A program made the translations under genes and the position numbers. From assembly GCA_963971575.1 (NCBI GenBank), contig OZ020625.1:18816829-18880828 (forward strand): a stretch of DNA of 64,000 nt, read 5' to 3'. A model generated the notes under the pieces. The model ran no database searches. It was not told where the DNA came from and was given only the letters and a program-made list of their open reading frames with translations. Below are positions 11,564 to 23,544 of this stretch, in pieces. The stretch is from Liopterus haemorrhoidalis. Its lineage: Eukaryota; Arthropoda; Insecta; Coleoptera; Dytiscidae. The stretch's first letter is position 1. Every line of letters begins with the position of its first letter.

Positions 11564-11966
11564 CAGTCTGTTTCAAACGCTTAGGCGGAACTAGATTTTG
11601 CAATTTAGTTACTTTCATCGCTTAAATCGTGCTTTTCGGCAGTTTTGTTTAAGCTTTGTAAATCATACTTACAATAAACATTTTTTGGTTAAGGTTAATA
11701 TCATTTTAAAATGTCATTTTCTTTATATTTTGATTTTTTGTGTAATTCTTAATACAAATTTCCCATTTATTTTTTTGTCATTAAAATATATAAAAAAATA
11801 ATTTAATTTTGACATAGGTCAGTCGTTTCCATGGTTTCATTGTTGTAATTTTAAATTTTGACATTCCAACATGAAAAATGAAATAACCCAAGAAAGGTCC
11901 CTTGTCGTGACAACCTAAAAGAACGAAATTCCCATTTAGTTCCGCCTAAGCGTTTGAAACAGACTG
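11564..11966. mobile_element. TA-flanked MITE, family 1, copy 1
   Basis: 403 bp with inverted termini CAGTCTGTTTCAAACGCTTA / TAAGCGTTTGAAACAGACTG, extending to about 30 bp and including GGCGGAACTA. TA flanks both sides. The terminal form and TA target suggest a non-autonomous Tc1/mariner-type element. No coding capacity. Confidence 0.85.
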
Positions 11967-12117
11967 TACATATTATAATAGATTGAAATGTTATAAATGA
12001 CATTTAAACTGTTTATTATTAAAAAATGTTGGTTTTGCCTACCGAGGGAAACTTTTTAAATATTTTTCTGTATTCCAGATTATTTTTGTGAAGTTTTTCA
12101 AAACCGTTGCTTACAAT

Positions 12118-13262
12118 GAATCTTGGGTATAACCAGGGAATAGATTGCTACACAACTGCGCATGCGTCACACCGCGTTACATCGCACATGTTTTGTTTTA
12201 CATACGATGGTTCTAAACAGGCGGCATTATTATATTAGCGTGAGTTTCTTAAAACATATAGTGTTTTGTCATTAAACTAGAAGATGGGTAGCTCGCTTCG
12301 CTCGGCTTTTTCTAACCAAACGCTTACTAACCTAACCTAAGATAGTGTTTTGTCATTAAACTAGAAGATGGGTAGCTCACACCATTGTTTTAGAGCCACT
12401 GATAATGCTTGAATTATTTAGTGAAATTGTTATGTGCTGCCATCTACAAATAAATTTTGTAACGTTCTAGCAGTCTAATAGACCATATTAGTAACTACGT
12501 CACAAAATGGGATTCAGTGCTGCCGTCTCGCGGTTGGATTCCTTTTATTTGAATTTAGCATGTTGTTTTTTTGTTAAATTGTATTTTGGAAATATAAATT
12601 AAGTTTTCAAAGTAAAAGAGTGCTTCACATCAAAACTACAAGTCAATATTTATTTATTAAAATTCTTATTTTATACATTATAATTTAATATGTCATTATT
12701 TTTGCAAAACAATATTATTGTGCAGGTTAATTTTGATAAATTTACGTTAATAATCGTTATTATGGCAAGTAACATAGCAATTAGTGTGTGTGCCATATCT
12801 AAATGGTTTAAAGGAATAATATGTTGTTTTTAATTATCCATTATTGTTTTTCATTTTTATCTGTCAAAAAACGAAAAAATTTGCAATTAATAATGTAGAT
12901 GTAATTGTTACAATTTGGAGCAAAACAATACACCAATATGCATTCTAAAACAAAATATTAATGATTACTTAGTGTTAATTAAATAAATACTAAAGATATT
13001 CCGATTTTCATATTATTTAAAAACGTAACCTATAAATATATCTTCGAATCCTTATTTATATATTTATAAAATCATTATTCTATAATATAAAGTATCTGGA
13101 CTTTTTTATGCTCCAAAATTGAAAATATTTATAAAATTAAGGTAACAAAAGTAATGTCCCGTGTATTTTAAACTTCAAAAGGACTCAGCTCTCAGATGGC
13201 AGCACATGTATGTGACGACACACTAATATCGTCTATCTCTGGTTTAGCCGCATCTTGATATA
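12118..13262. other. 1.14-kb segment present only in duplicated-block copy 1
   Basis: Absent at the matching junction of the inverted copy (near 47990). The ends show a weak inverted similarity (GGGTATAACCAGGGAATAGA at the left, TCTATCTCTGGTTTAGCC at the right), so it may be an old transposon. Inside, a 35-bp string starting ATAGTGTTTTGTCATTAAAC occurs twice (about 12259 and 12342). No gene seen. Confidence 0.45.
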
Positions 13263-13603
13263 AGATGGTCAAATGTGATAAAAAATGAGGAACGAAGAAA
13301 CACTGTCCGATGTAACACTATAAGGCCTGGACTATAATATCAGAACGAGGAAATACGTGCTGGGCACAATGAAAAAGGTTTTCTTGCTGCGACTTAAAAT
13401 ATTTGTAGTGCTACTGCGACCGGATTCAAATGGAAAGACATAAGAAAAGGTGTAGTTAACTAAATTAATTTTAATAAATAAATAATAAATGACAGTGCAA
13501 TAAACTAGTGAAAAAGATACAGGTCTGGTGATCCTGCTATCCACACAGCATTCTTTTTAAATAAAAATATGCATACCTAAAGTGTATCTTGGCCAAATCA
13601 TTA

Positions 13604-13906
13604 GGCGTTTACGAAAACTCTACCGGTGGATATGGTACATCGGCCAATCTTTACTATACCCGACTGAACATAACCTTATGTGCTGCCTCTATACAGAAGG
13701 CTTAAATAATCCTTAAAAAGGTTAGGTTAGGCAAGGCTTTAGCTAGAATACTAGTTATGTTAGAATAGTTTTGCTAGAATAAGGTTATGTTGAGTGGGGT
13801 ATAGTAAATCTTCCCCCGGAAATCTACCGGTCGGTAAACAGCTACATGCTTACACAGCTACACCTTCACCGAACTTCTATCTACCGGTAGAGTTTTCATA
13901 AACGCC
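13604..13906. mobile_element. PIF/Harbinger-like MITE, copy 1
   Basis: 303 bp with inverted termini GGCGTTTACGAAAACTCTAC / GTAGAGTTTTCATAAACGCC and an ACCGGT core just inside each end. It is flanked by the 3-bp duplication TTA (13601-13603, 13907-13909). The TTA/TAA target is typical of PIF/Harbinger. Non-coding. Confidence 0.8.
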
Positions 13907-15163
13907 TTATTGCAATTCTAAGCTTACCTTAATTTTGGCAGGTTAACGGCGTATTTTTATTTTAAATTATTAAATAAACATTGTCATGACATTCCGTCAC
14001 AAAAATTCGCATACCAATGTGTTAAACTATATATCTATATATATAAAATCGTAACTAAGCTACCTACTCATGGAAAAGGGGATTAAAAGGGGTAAAATGA
14101 GGCTTCACGGTTTCCTTAATATCTCTTAGGTCCAATAAGATATCGACTTGGTTTTTGCTCACAATGATTACTCATGTAAATATTAAAAAAATTATTTCAG
14201 GATTTTGTTCAAATCGACCCCTAAAGGGGTGAATCTACAATCAGGGTGAATTATAGAAATCTTCGCATCTTCTGTGTTTATTGTGTTATAAAATTTCTTT
14301 TTGGCATATAGGTGCCTTTTTAAAATATTTAGAAAGTGTTTTGACTGTTTTTTTAATTTTCACCCCTAAAAAGGTATATTGGTATATTTATTCGATAGAA
14401 TTTCGTCTAGACAAAGAAACATAAAATTCGGGGAGTATATCCCTTTTATGACTTAAGAACCCCCTAAGAAATGATTTTTCGAAATTCGACCTCTCAGGGG
14501 TGATAAGGGGTGTAATGTGTTTACACGGATTCCTCAATTTATTTTAGGTCAGTTTTTCAAAATTTCAGCCCTAAAGGGGTAAAAGGATATTTTTTATTTA
14601 ATAGAACATCCCTTGGACATAGATACATGATAATCGCAAAGTATATTCCCTCCATGAGGTAAGCATACATTAAGACGGGATTTTTCGAAAATCAACCCCT
14701 AAGGGGTGAAATGTAATTTCAAGGATTCCTAAATATCTCTACGGACCAATAAGATATCGTCTTGGTTTTTACTTACAAAGATTACCTATATAAATGTTGA
14801 AAAACTTATTTCAGGAATTTTTTCTAATCCACACCTAAAGTGGTGAATTTCCGAACAGGGTTAATTATACAACCCATCATATTCCCTGTGTTTGTTGAGT
14901 TATAAAATTACTTTTGACATATAGGTGTCTTCAAAAGATCTCGAAATGGTATTGACAGTTTTTAAAATTTTACCCTTAACCCCTTAACGCGCACAAACGT
15001 ATTAATGCGGGCACGCAAAACCGGCCAAAATGTGCAGACCCGTATATACAAGGTGTCTCAAAAGAAATTTTATATTTATTTAGCTTACTGCGTGAACGCA
15101 ACGTATCCGAGGGGCGCGGGGGTTATGTCAAACGGTAGCCTGGCTCTTGGGAATTCAATCGCT

Positions 15164-16252
15164 ATGGAACGTTTCTCGGGAGCAGACCGCGCGTTATGCG
15201 TGCGAGAGTTTTACAAAAACGGTGATTCGGCGACTGTAGCGCGTAGAAAATTCTGCAGTATTCGAGGTTTTCGCCACTTAAATGATGCGCCAAGCATTCT
15301 TCTCATTCGACATTGGGTTAAAAAGTTTGAAGAGACTGGTACAACGCTGGATAAATCAAAATCCGGGCGACCTAGGTCATCAAGATCGGTAGAAAACGTG
15401 GAGAATGTTAGTCAGTCTGTTCGTGACGACCCGAACCTTTCAATTCGGAAGCGCGCAAGTGCTTTAAATGTGCATAGATCATCATTACATCGCATTATGC
15501 ACAAAGACCTAAAGCGTCACCCCTACAAAATTCAATTGGTGCAAGAATTAAAGCCCCAAGATGCCAGTCAGAGGCTTAATTTCGTAAATCAGGTGATTGA
15601 GCGATTTTCAACGTTTACCAACATTTTGTTTTCGGATGAAGCTCATTTTCATCTTAATGGCCACGTAAATAAGCAGAACTGTCGCTACTGAAGTGCAACG
15701 AATCCGAAACGCAAACATCAGAAACCCCTACATTCGCCTAAAGTGACCGTATGGGCTGCGATGTCGGCGCGAGGAATTATCGGCCCTTACTTTTTTGAAG
15801 ACGAAAGGGGGCGTGCAGTTACAGTGAATTCAGAGCGTTATGTGGAGATGTTAGACAACTTCTTGGTACCTGAACTGCAAAACTTTCCTGGCTATAACCA
15901 AAGAACATGGTTCCAACAGGACGGAGCAACTTCACACACGTCCAATATGTCTCTGCCACGTGTTCCTGAAATTTTCTAAGGAAAATTGATCTCCCGGAGA
16001 GGTGACATAAATTGGCCTCCACGCAGTCCAGATTTAACCCCTATGGACTTTTTCCTATGGGATTATCTTAAATCTAAAGTTTACGCCAATAAACCGACTT
16101 CACCGGCGCATTTGAAAGAAAATATCCGTCACGAAATGGCAGCCATCCCTGAGTCCACCTGCCGAGACGTCATAAGTAATTTTACTGTTCGATTAAATGA
16201 GTGCCGAGAACGCGAGGGTCTACATTTAGACGATATTATTTTTAAGAAATAA
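15164..16252 (+). pseudogene. DD41D mariner transposase, two nonsense mutations
   Basis: Begins MERFSGADRALC and ends DDIIFKK, 1089 nt, the same length as the intact copy at 57090. An N-terminal helix-turn-helix region is followed by a DDE/D catalytic core with FSDEAHFHL and QQDGATSHTS. Two single-base changes give stops: TGA at 15689-15691 (TGG, Trp, in the other copy) and TAA at 15977-15979 (TCA, Ser, in the other copy). There are no indels. The protein would have cut and pasted elements at TA sites; this copy cannot make a full-length enzyme. High similarity to the other copy implies recent decay. Confidence 0.93.
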
Positions 16253-16554
16253 ATCCCCAAAAAGTGTATTTTAATAATTAATAAACATTTTTTCTATATA
16301 CGGCTTACTTTTTTTTTAATCGATCCACTAAATATTTATTTATTTATTTATTGAAATAAAGGACACTCCAGACCAAAGGTCCCAACTGTGCCCGTAGTCC
16401 CATACAAGTTTTACTACATTAAGTTATATCTTATACTATAAAATAATAAAATAACGTTATGTTCAGCTCATTTGGTTTTTGAATACATATATAAATCAAA
16501 TATACAATTACATTACATATTCAGTGCAGTAGTATGATGTATTATGAAAAGGTT

Positions 16555-19416
16555 TCACATAGTATACAACGTCTTTTTGAACAATGCGAAATTCATATAA
16601 AATAAGTCTAATTCTCCAATTACTTCCAGACTTTCGTTATAAAGGGTTGCCATTCGATTAAGTGGACTCATTTTGTGCTGTTCGGTTCTGGCTTGCTCAA
16701 TTTGGAATAAAGTATTTCTTTTTCGTACTCCAACACGCGGTACTCTTAAACAAATTTGGGAGAGGATATCTGGACATGAGAGGTCGCCATTCCATATTTT
16801 GTGTAGTATAAGTAAACTAGTAATATCGCGTCTGGTACTAAGTGACACTACAGAATATTGTGTTAGCAACAAAGTATGTGAAACATACTTAGGGTAAATA
16901 CCTGTCATTCTGAAGTCCACGCATCGTAGAAATTTTGTCTGCACCGACTCTATAAACTTTATATATTTAAAGTGGAATGGCGACCAAACCACAGATGCAT
17001 ATTCCAACTTGCTTCTTATGAGAGTATTAAACAGTGTTTTATATGTCTGTGGTTTTCGGAAATCCTTCCCCATCCTTAGCACCAGCCCAACCATTTTGAA
17101 GCTGTCGTTGACCAGTTTCGTTATATGTGCATTAAAATTCAGAGACTCATCAAAAGTAATACCTAGATCCTGCACAAACCTTGTCCTTTCGATGTTGATA
17201 CTATTCATTTCATAATTATATATAAAAGGATTGCGGTTTCTGTTAAAGGACATTAGCTTACATTTTGCTGGATTAAAATGCAGGCCAGTAGCTGAGCTCC
17301 AATCTGACAACATATTAAGATCATGTTCTAAGTCATAGCAATCTGAGAGACTGTTAATTTGCTTGTATATCTTTATGTCATCCGCATATAGTAGGCATTG
17401 ACTTTTTGTGATATGTTTGGGAATATCATTCACCGCCAACAAGAACAACAATGGGCCAAGGTTCGAACCTTGCGGGACCCCGGACGGTGTCGAGAAGGGT
17501 CGTGATCGAAAACCTTCGTATTCCACATATTGGTGTCTTCGACTTAGATATGAGAAAAACCATCTAATAGTATCATCAGAAGCGTCAAATGAACTTAAAC
17601 ATCTTAACAAAAGTGTATGTGGTACCTTATCAAATGCCTTACTCATATCTAAGTAAATGACATCCGTTTGCCGGCCTAGATCCAAGTTAGTTGAAATAAC
17701 TTGAGTGATAGTAAGAAGATTCGTGGTGGTGGACTTTTTGGGCAAAAAGCCGTGCTGATATTGTGTGATATGCGGTGATACATATTGGTAAAGACGTCTG
17801 TACACAATTTGTTCAAATATCTTAGCGGAAGAGGACAAGATGGATACTGGACGGTAATTACTAAAAAGTTTCTTATCACCTGACTTATGAATCGGGCAAA
17901 CTCTCGAGATCTTCCATCTATCGGGAAAAACGTTTGTTGAGACCGACAAGTTAAACAATATCTGCAGTGGTTCTGAAATAATGTCCATACAACCTTTTAT
18001 GATGTAGGGTGGAATTAGGTCGGGCCCACAAGAGCGTTTAGGTTTTAATTTACGAATGGACCAATTGACATCATCAATACTAACGTTTGATGTTAAAAAA
18101 ATGTTTTCGTTGGGTGCATTTATGAAATTTTCGTTCTTAATTTTTCCAGAAACCTGGTTTATGTTATTTAGAGGTGGGACTTCATTATAAACTGAAGCAA
18201 AGTAGTCGGAAAATGCATTAGATATATCTAAATTATTAAATAAGAAGTTACTTTTGCTATCTATAAAATATTTACTTGCAGCTGGTTTCCGCTGTTTTTT
18301 TATAAATTTCCAAAAAATATTAGGATCACTGCAAATATTATCCTCCATGTCTGTCATATACTCTATATTTTTAATCCGGATTAGTTTCTTTAGTTCTTTA
18401 CGTGCTTCCCTGTACATAGTGAGGTGATAGACAGTGTCGCCAGAGCCCGATTTAATTTTTTTTAAGTGATACAGCTTTTTTATACGTACGCTTTTCATAT
18501 AAGGTGTAAAAAATTCATCATTATTATTTTTCGTTGGAGATCTTTTAGGAACATGAAGGTCTAGAATATTATATAAACGTATATAAAATTCATCAACAGC
18601 ATCATTTACACAGCTATAATTTTTTAAAAATGACCAATTTATGACGCTTATATCTCTTTAAATTAAATCAAAATTAGCTTTTTTATAATTATATGTTTTC
18701 GCATTGTCAATTGGTTGTTTATATGTGAAAACCTTCCAATCAGCGACAATAAACAGTGCAGGGTGATAACAATCTTCCTTAATCAGTGGATCAGTTTCTC
18801 TATAGACTGTAATTTCACCGAAATTAGATAGCACAAGATCAAGAGTTCTCGATTTATTATTTAAAATATTGTTGAGACAAGAGAGATTATTGACACTCAT
18901 GAAATTGCATAATTCTAACAATCTACTATCGTTAGAATTGAGGTTCGACATAGAATCTGCTCCACAGATTATTGGTATGTTAAAGTCACCCAGTAAAACA
19001 ATTTTATTATTACATAAGTCACAACACATTTCTAGTGAATCAAAAAAGGATTTATAATATTCAGCGGATGAGTTTGGTGGAATATAAACACAGCAAACAA
19101 GAAATGAATGTTGGTTGTTAAATATTTTTAAAAGCAAATACTCATGAGAGGAATTATAGTTCGTCAGATCAACGGATGACCATCTATTATGGACCGCTAA
19201 CAAAACCCCCCACCCCCTTCTGTCATCGCGCCTGTCACTGCGATAACAAGCGAAATTATTATTAAACAATTCAGCGGTATGAATGTCACTTTTTAGCCAA
19301 GTTTCAGTTAATGCAATTATATCGCTATCGCAGGACAGCATGTTGGTGTAGAAGGTGCGAGTCTTTGTACGCAATCCACGCACATTCTGGTAATAGAAGT
19401 TAACATTGTTACTCAT
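16555..19416 (-). pseudogene. LINE ORF2: endonuclease and reverse transcriptase, one in-frame stop
   Basis: From the ATG at 19414-19416 (MSNNVNFYYQNVRGLRTK) the frame encodes an exonuclease-endonuclease-phosphatase nuclease (ALTETWLKSD, VYIPPNSS, LLGDFNIP, and a terminal YHPALF in place of the usual SDH). It then encodes a reverse transcriptase (RPVSILSSSAKIFEQIV, DMSKAFDKVPH, GVPQGSNLGPLLF, LLYADDIKIYK). Catalytic YADD is present. A single TAA at 18658-18660 separates the two domains; the frame is otherwise continuous and conserved on both sides of it. The ORF ends at 16555. The enzyme would nick chromosomal DNA and copy the LINE RNA by target-primed reverse transcription. This copy makes only the nuclease. 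Confidence 0.9.
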
Positions 19417-20386
19417 TTCGATTTGAGTTTTCAAGCACGCGCTGAGCAAACTCTTTACAATTCCTCTCAATGAAATCTAAATCCTTTTCTGATTTTATAA
19501 TAATTATTTGCGATTTTTCGTGTTCGCGTACATAAATATTCCCGTTCCGTGACCATACGTAAGCAAGGTCGTACATTCGTTTCATTTTTCTAGCTCGTGA
19601 CATTAGTGTGCGTCGGTGTTGTGTCAAATTTTCATTCACATACACAATATTATTTACATTAAAACCAAGCTCAGATGTGTTTAAATTAGACTTTACTTTT
19701 CGGCAGTGTAAAAATGCTTGTTTGTCATGATTTCGAACGAATTTGACAATTATACCTCGCACAGCTGGTGACTCTCCAGCTTTTGGTTGGCGCCCCAGAC
19801 GATGACAATTGTCAATAGATTCCGGTCTCAGATCAATGCCAATGACGCGACCCGTTTTCACCACTTCACTTAAAACATTCTCACCTTTCACCTCAGGAAT
19901 GCCATGGATTTCGATGCAGTTCCTGCGGGAGTATTGTTCCTGATCATCCAGGGATAACCTTAGCTCTTCATTTTCCGACTTGAGTTTCGAATTCTCGGTT
20001 TCCAACTCCTTAGTCCGGGCCAGTAATTCATGCAGCTTAAGTGTCTGTGCGTCGAGTTTATTATGCGTTTCTGCCACTGACTTTTGTAAATTTTTGTTTT
20101 CTGTTAACAGATTATTTAATATAGCTATTACCTCTGTCAGTGACGGGTTGTCGAGTTTATCTGGAAAACGTTCTTTTTCGGCCACATGTGTATCAGATTG
20201 TTTTTCACAGTTTGGGCATATCCATTTTACAAACGCATCCGTCGTTTTCATATCCGTTAAACTCTCTAATGATATATTCAGACACGTAGGGTGGAATACA
20301 TTCCTACAGGAGCCCGTACAGGATAAATAGTCTCCCTGTCCCCGAATTATTTTATTGTTGCACTTCGGGCACTTTGGACCAGCCAT
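19409..20386 (-). CDS. LINE ORF1 protein (PHD finger, coiled coil, RRM-like)
   Basis: 325 residues, intact. The N-terminus is a PHD-type zinc finger (CPKCNNKI, CTGSCRNVFHPTCL, WICPNC; residues 6-60). A long heptad-rich coiled coil follows (about 85-150; LLTENKNLQKSVAETHNKL, LETENSKLKSENEELRLSL). Then comes a nucleic-acid-binding fold with RRNCIEIHGIPE and NCHRLGR, as in many CR1-type ORF1 proteins. The expected role is to bind LINE RNA as a multimer. The stop overlaps the ORF2 start by 8 nt (ATGAGTAA), suggesting ORF2 is made by termination-reinitiation. Confidence 0.88.
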   Translation of the reverse strand: MAGPKCPKCNNKIIRGQGDYLSCTGSCRNVFHPTCLNISLESLTDMKTTDAFVKWICPNCEKQSDTHVAEKERFPDKLDNPSLTEVIAILNNLLTENKNLQKSVAETHNKLDAQTLKLHELLARTKELETENSKLKSENEELRLSLDDQEQYSRRNCIEIHGIPEVKGENVLSEVVKTGRVIGIDLRPESIDNCHRLGRQPKAGESPAVRGIIVKFVRNHDKQAFLHCRKVKSNLNTSELGFNVNNIVYVNENLTQHRRTLMSRARKMKRMYDLAYVWSRNGNIYVREHEKSQIIIIKSEKDLDFIERNCKEFAQRVLENSNRNE

Positions 20387-23300
20387 AATTTTATATAAGA
20401 ATTTGAATTATGATGCACTGGGAAATCAATTATATTTTTAATTTTATTTTTGTAAAACAATATTATAAAATTGTTATTTATAAAAACACAGCTCGTACCT
20501 AAATGTTCTCAGTAGCTCCGTAAACACTAGCCGATATTACACGAAGCCAGTCGAAGCGGTGTATTCGTTGCCTGTACTCACAGAGATAATGCGAAACGGG
20601 TATATTCCCGATTTTACACTTGTTTTATAATTTTAACAGCTGATTTATAAGGTTTTATTTAATTATACGAAAGTGCAAAATTAAATTTAAACACATTCAA
20701 TATAGTCACAATAACAAAATCAAACTGCACATATTTATATAAATTTCAAAATATTTTTGAAACTTTTAATTTCAAAATTATCGTTATTATTCAGGAGCAA
20801 AACTGTACGTGTATATCAGATCAATCAAAAAATATGTAATTTAAAAATATAATAAAAATATATAAAAAAAATATAAAAAATAATAAAAAAAATATAAAAT
20901 TTCTTTTGAGACACCTTGTATACGGTCTGCGTCGCAATTTATGTCGCTAAAATGTTCACATTCGAATATATCCGGGCATTGAAAATAACTTAATAAAAAC
21001 CGAGAAAAACATTCAATTTATTGATATTCATCATGTAATTCTGTATTGTAAGCTATAAAGTTTTTTTATTTGGGAATAAAATATGGCCTCTTAGGGTGAC
21101 ACTTATAAGCATCTCTGGCCTGGTAAATGTTTGTATATCTATTACTGCTTATCTACTTAGCGTTGGCACTTTTATGAGTTTTGTTATGACTAATTTATGG
21201 ACACTTATTAGATAAATTTTTATACACGTGATTTTCAATATTTAGAGTATTATTCGTGTGAGTTTTATTATTTTTCAGCTAATAATAATTATTATTATTA
21301 TATTGTTACAAATTTAGGTAAAATTAAATATTTTTCAGTTTTTTTTTTTTTCGTCTCCTTCTTCCCCTTCAAAATAGTAACTGGAAATTGAAAAAAAGTA
21401 CGATGGGTACAATATTCGATCTGCAATGCGATTCAAAATCCACTATAATTATTTATCCACTATTTTTATTGAATTTTTAATAATTTTGCATTTTTTTTAA
21501 AAATATTTATTGAAATTAAGGTCCAAATATGTATTTTCTTAAAGAAAAAAAAATTGATTTTTTTTTGGTCGTTTTTTTTTTTTTTAATTGTGCGTTAAGG
21601 GGTTAAGGGGTAAATGGGAATTTTGTATTCGATTGAACATCCCTTGGACATAGATACATGAAATTCGTAAAGTATATTCCCTGTATGACTTAAGTACCCA
21701 CTAAGATGGGATTTTTCGAAATTCCACCCTTAAGAAGTGAAAAGGGGTGAAATGTGATTTCAAGGATTCCTCAACACCTCTTAGGACCAATAAGATATCG
21801 TCTTCGATTTTGCTTATAAAGATTACCCATATAAATGCCGAAAAACTTATTTCAGAATGTTGTCCGAATCAACCCCTATAGGGGTCTACAATCGGGGTGA
21901 ATTATACAGCCCTTCGTATTCCCTTCAGCCAATGGGTATTTTTTAATCAATAGAACGTCCTCTGGACAAGATACATGAAATTCGTAAAGTATATTCCCTG
22001 TATGACGTAACTACCCACTAAGACGGTATTTTTCGAAATTCAACCCCTAAGGGCTGAAATGTGATATCAAGGATTCCTTAATATCTCTTTGTACCAATAA
22101 GATATCGACTTGGCTTTTGATTATAAAGATTAACCATACAAATGCCAAAATTTTTATTTCTGGATTCTTTCCTAATCAACCCCTAAAGGGGTAAATCTAT
22201 AATCGGGGTGAATTATATAACGTATTTCTTGTGCTTATTAAGTTATAACATTCATTTTTGGCACACCGGTGTCTTTTTCAAATATCTCGAGATAGTTTTG
22301 ACAGTCTTTTAAGATTTCACCTCTAAATGTAAATGGGGGGGGGGTATAAATGGGTATTTATATTCGATAGAACTTCCCTTGGATATAGAGACATGAAATT
22401 CGGGAAGTATATTCCTTCCGTGATATAAGCACCCACTAAGAAGAGATTTTTCGAAATTCGAGCCCTAAGGGGTGAAATGTGATTTGAAGGATTCCTCAAT
22501 ATACCTTAGGACCAATGAGATATTAACTTAATTATTGATTACAAAGGTTACCCATACAAATTTTTGAAACAGTAATTCAGGATTTTGCCCTATTCAACCC
22601 CTAAAGTGGTGAATCTACATTTGGGGTGAATTATAGAAATCTTTTTATTTCCTGAGTTATAACAATCCATTTTGGTACATAATTTTCTATTTAAAATATT
22701 TAGAAAGCGTTTTGAAAGTTTTTTAAATTTCATCCTTAAAGGGGTATTTTTTATTTGAAAGAACGTCCCTTGACATAGAGATATGAAATTCAGGAAATAT
22801 ATTCCCTCCATGCCGCAAGCACCCTCTTATATGGAATTTTTCGAAATTCGTAGCTTCTGCCTTTGTTGTACTATAACTATGTTGTACTTTTTCCCATTTA
22901 GGTGTCATTTTAATATTATTAGTTTCAAGATCAATTCATTTTGACCGTTTTTTTTTTAATTTATATTTCACCCCTAAATTGCCTTTTTTATATTTCCCTA
23001 AATTTTATTGGTACATTGGTATTTTTTAGTAGACAATTGAAATTCGGGGACTATATTTCTTCCATGACGTAAGCAACCACTAAGAAGAGATTTCTCGAAA
23101 TTCGACCCCTAGGGGGTGAAAATGGATTTCTTAATATCTCTTGATGAAATAACGACTTGCTTTTTGCTTACTATGGTTACCCGTACGCATGTATAAAGAT
23201 GTAATTTAGAATTTTGCTTCAATCAACACTTAACGGGGCGAATCTACGTTAAATCAGGGCGACTTTTATAATGTTTCGTAACTTATTTGTTTGTTGAGTT

Positions 23301-23544
23301 ATAACATTCCTTTTTGGTATATAATTTTTTTTCCTAATCTTTAGAAAGTCTTTTTAACGTTTTTTTATCTATAAAGGGGTAAATAGGTATATTTTTGATT
23401 AGATACATGGAATTCCGGGAACATATTCTTTCCATAACGTAAGCATCGAACCCTTTATATCTACTGTGCTTCTTGAGTTATAACATTCCTTTCTGGCAGA
23501 TAAGTGACTTTTTAAAATCTTTCGATAGTGTTCTAACAGTTTTT

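Larger units (their letters stand above)
11199..14034 (+). repeat. Duplicated block, copy 1 (inverted copy at 47168-48905)
   Basis: Sequence from GAGTCTGTGTCAAATG at 11199 to the ACCAATGTGTTAAACTAT region matches 47168-48905 in reverse complement. The two MITEs lie at corresponding positions. Copy 1 carries about 1.14 kb between 12118 and 13262 that copy 2 lacks. A 70-codon open frame at 13332-13544 (minus) has a diverged counterpart at 47708, but the two differ by frame-disrupting changes, so I do not call it a gene. What the block is remains unknown. Confidence 0.75.
16336..20889 (-). mobile_element. CR1/Jockey-group LINE, nearly full length
   Basis: Two overlapping open frames on the minus strand, a 3' UTR and a (TAAA)n-type tail at 16336. 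It is inserted in the mariner right end, with AAATAT duplicated on both sides (16330-16335, 20890-20895). The 5' UTR extends from 20387 to about 20889 and is AT-rich. One nonsense codon interrupts ORF2. A PHD-finger ORF1 with a coiled coil and an apurinic endonuclease-type ORF2 fit the CR1/Jockey group; I cannot choose a clade without alignment. Confidence 0.88.
15049..20918 (+). mobile_element. DD41D Tc1/mariner element, copy 1 (split by a LINE)
   Basis: Termini CAAGGTGTCTCAAAAGAAAT / ATTTCTTTTGAGACACCTTG with TA duplications at 15047-15048 and 20919-20920. The left part (15049-16335, 1287 bp) and right part (20896-20918, 23 bp) add up to 1310 bp, exactly the length of the uninterrupted copy at 56975-58284. 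The flanks join into a near-palindrome, GCAGACCCGTATA/TATACGGTCTGC, a favourable TA target. The transposase has two nonsense codons. Confidence 0.93.
14980..21602. mobile_element. piggyBac-like non-autonomous element (contains a mariner and a LINE)
   Basis: Terminal sequences CCCCTTAACGCGCACAA and TTGTGCGTTAAGGGG are near-perfect inverted repeats, flanked by TTAA (14976-14979 and 21603-21606). Joining the flanks gives TTTACCC-TTAA-GGGGTAAAT, which reconstitutes a normal array unit. TTAA duplication is the signature of piggyBac. Without the mariner, about 750 bp remain (14980-15048 plus 20921-21602) with no transposase, so it is a MITE-like derivative. The family name is inferred from target and termini only. 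Confidence 0.75.

Noticed and set aside
13332..13544. Conserved-looking 70-codon frame shared with 47708-47908
   Set aside because: The two copies diverge by frame-altering changes at the C-terminus, as expected for duplicated non-coding DNA.
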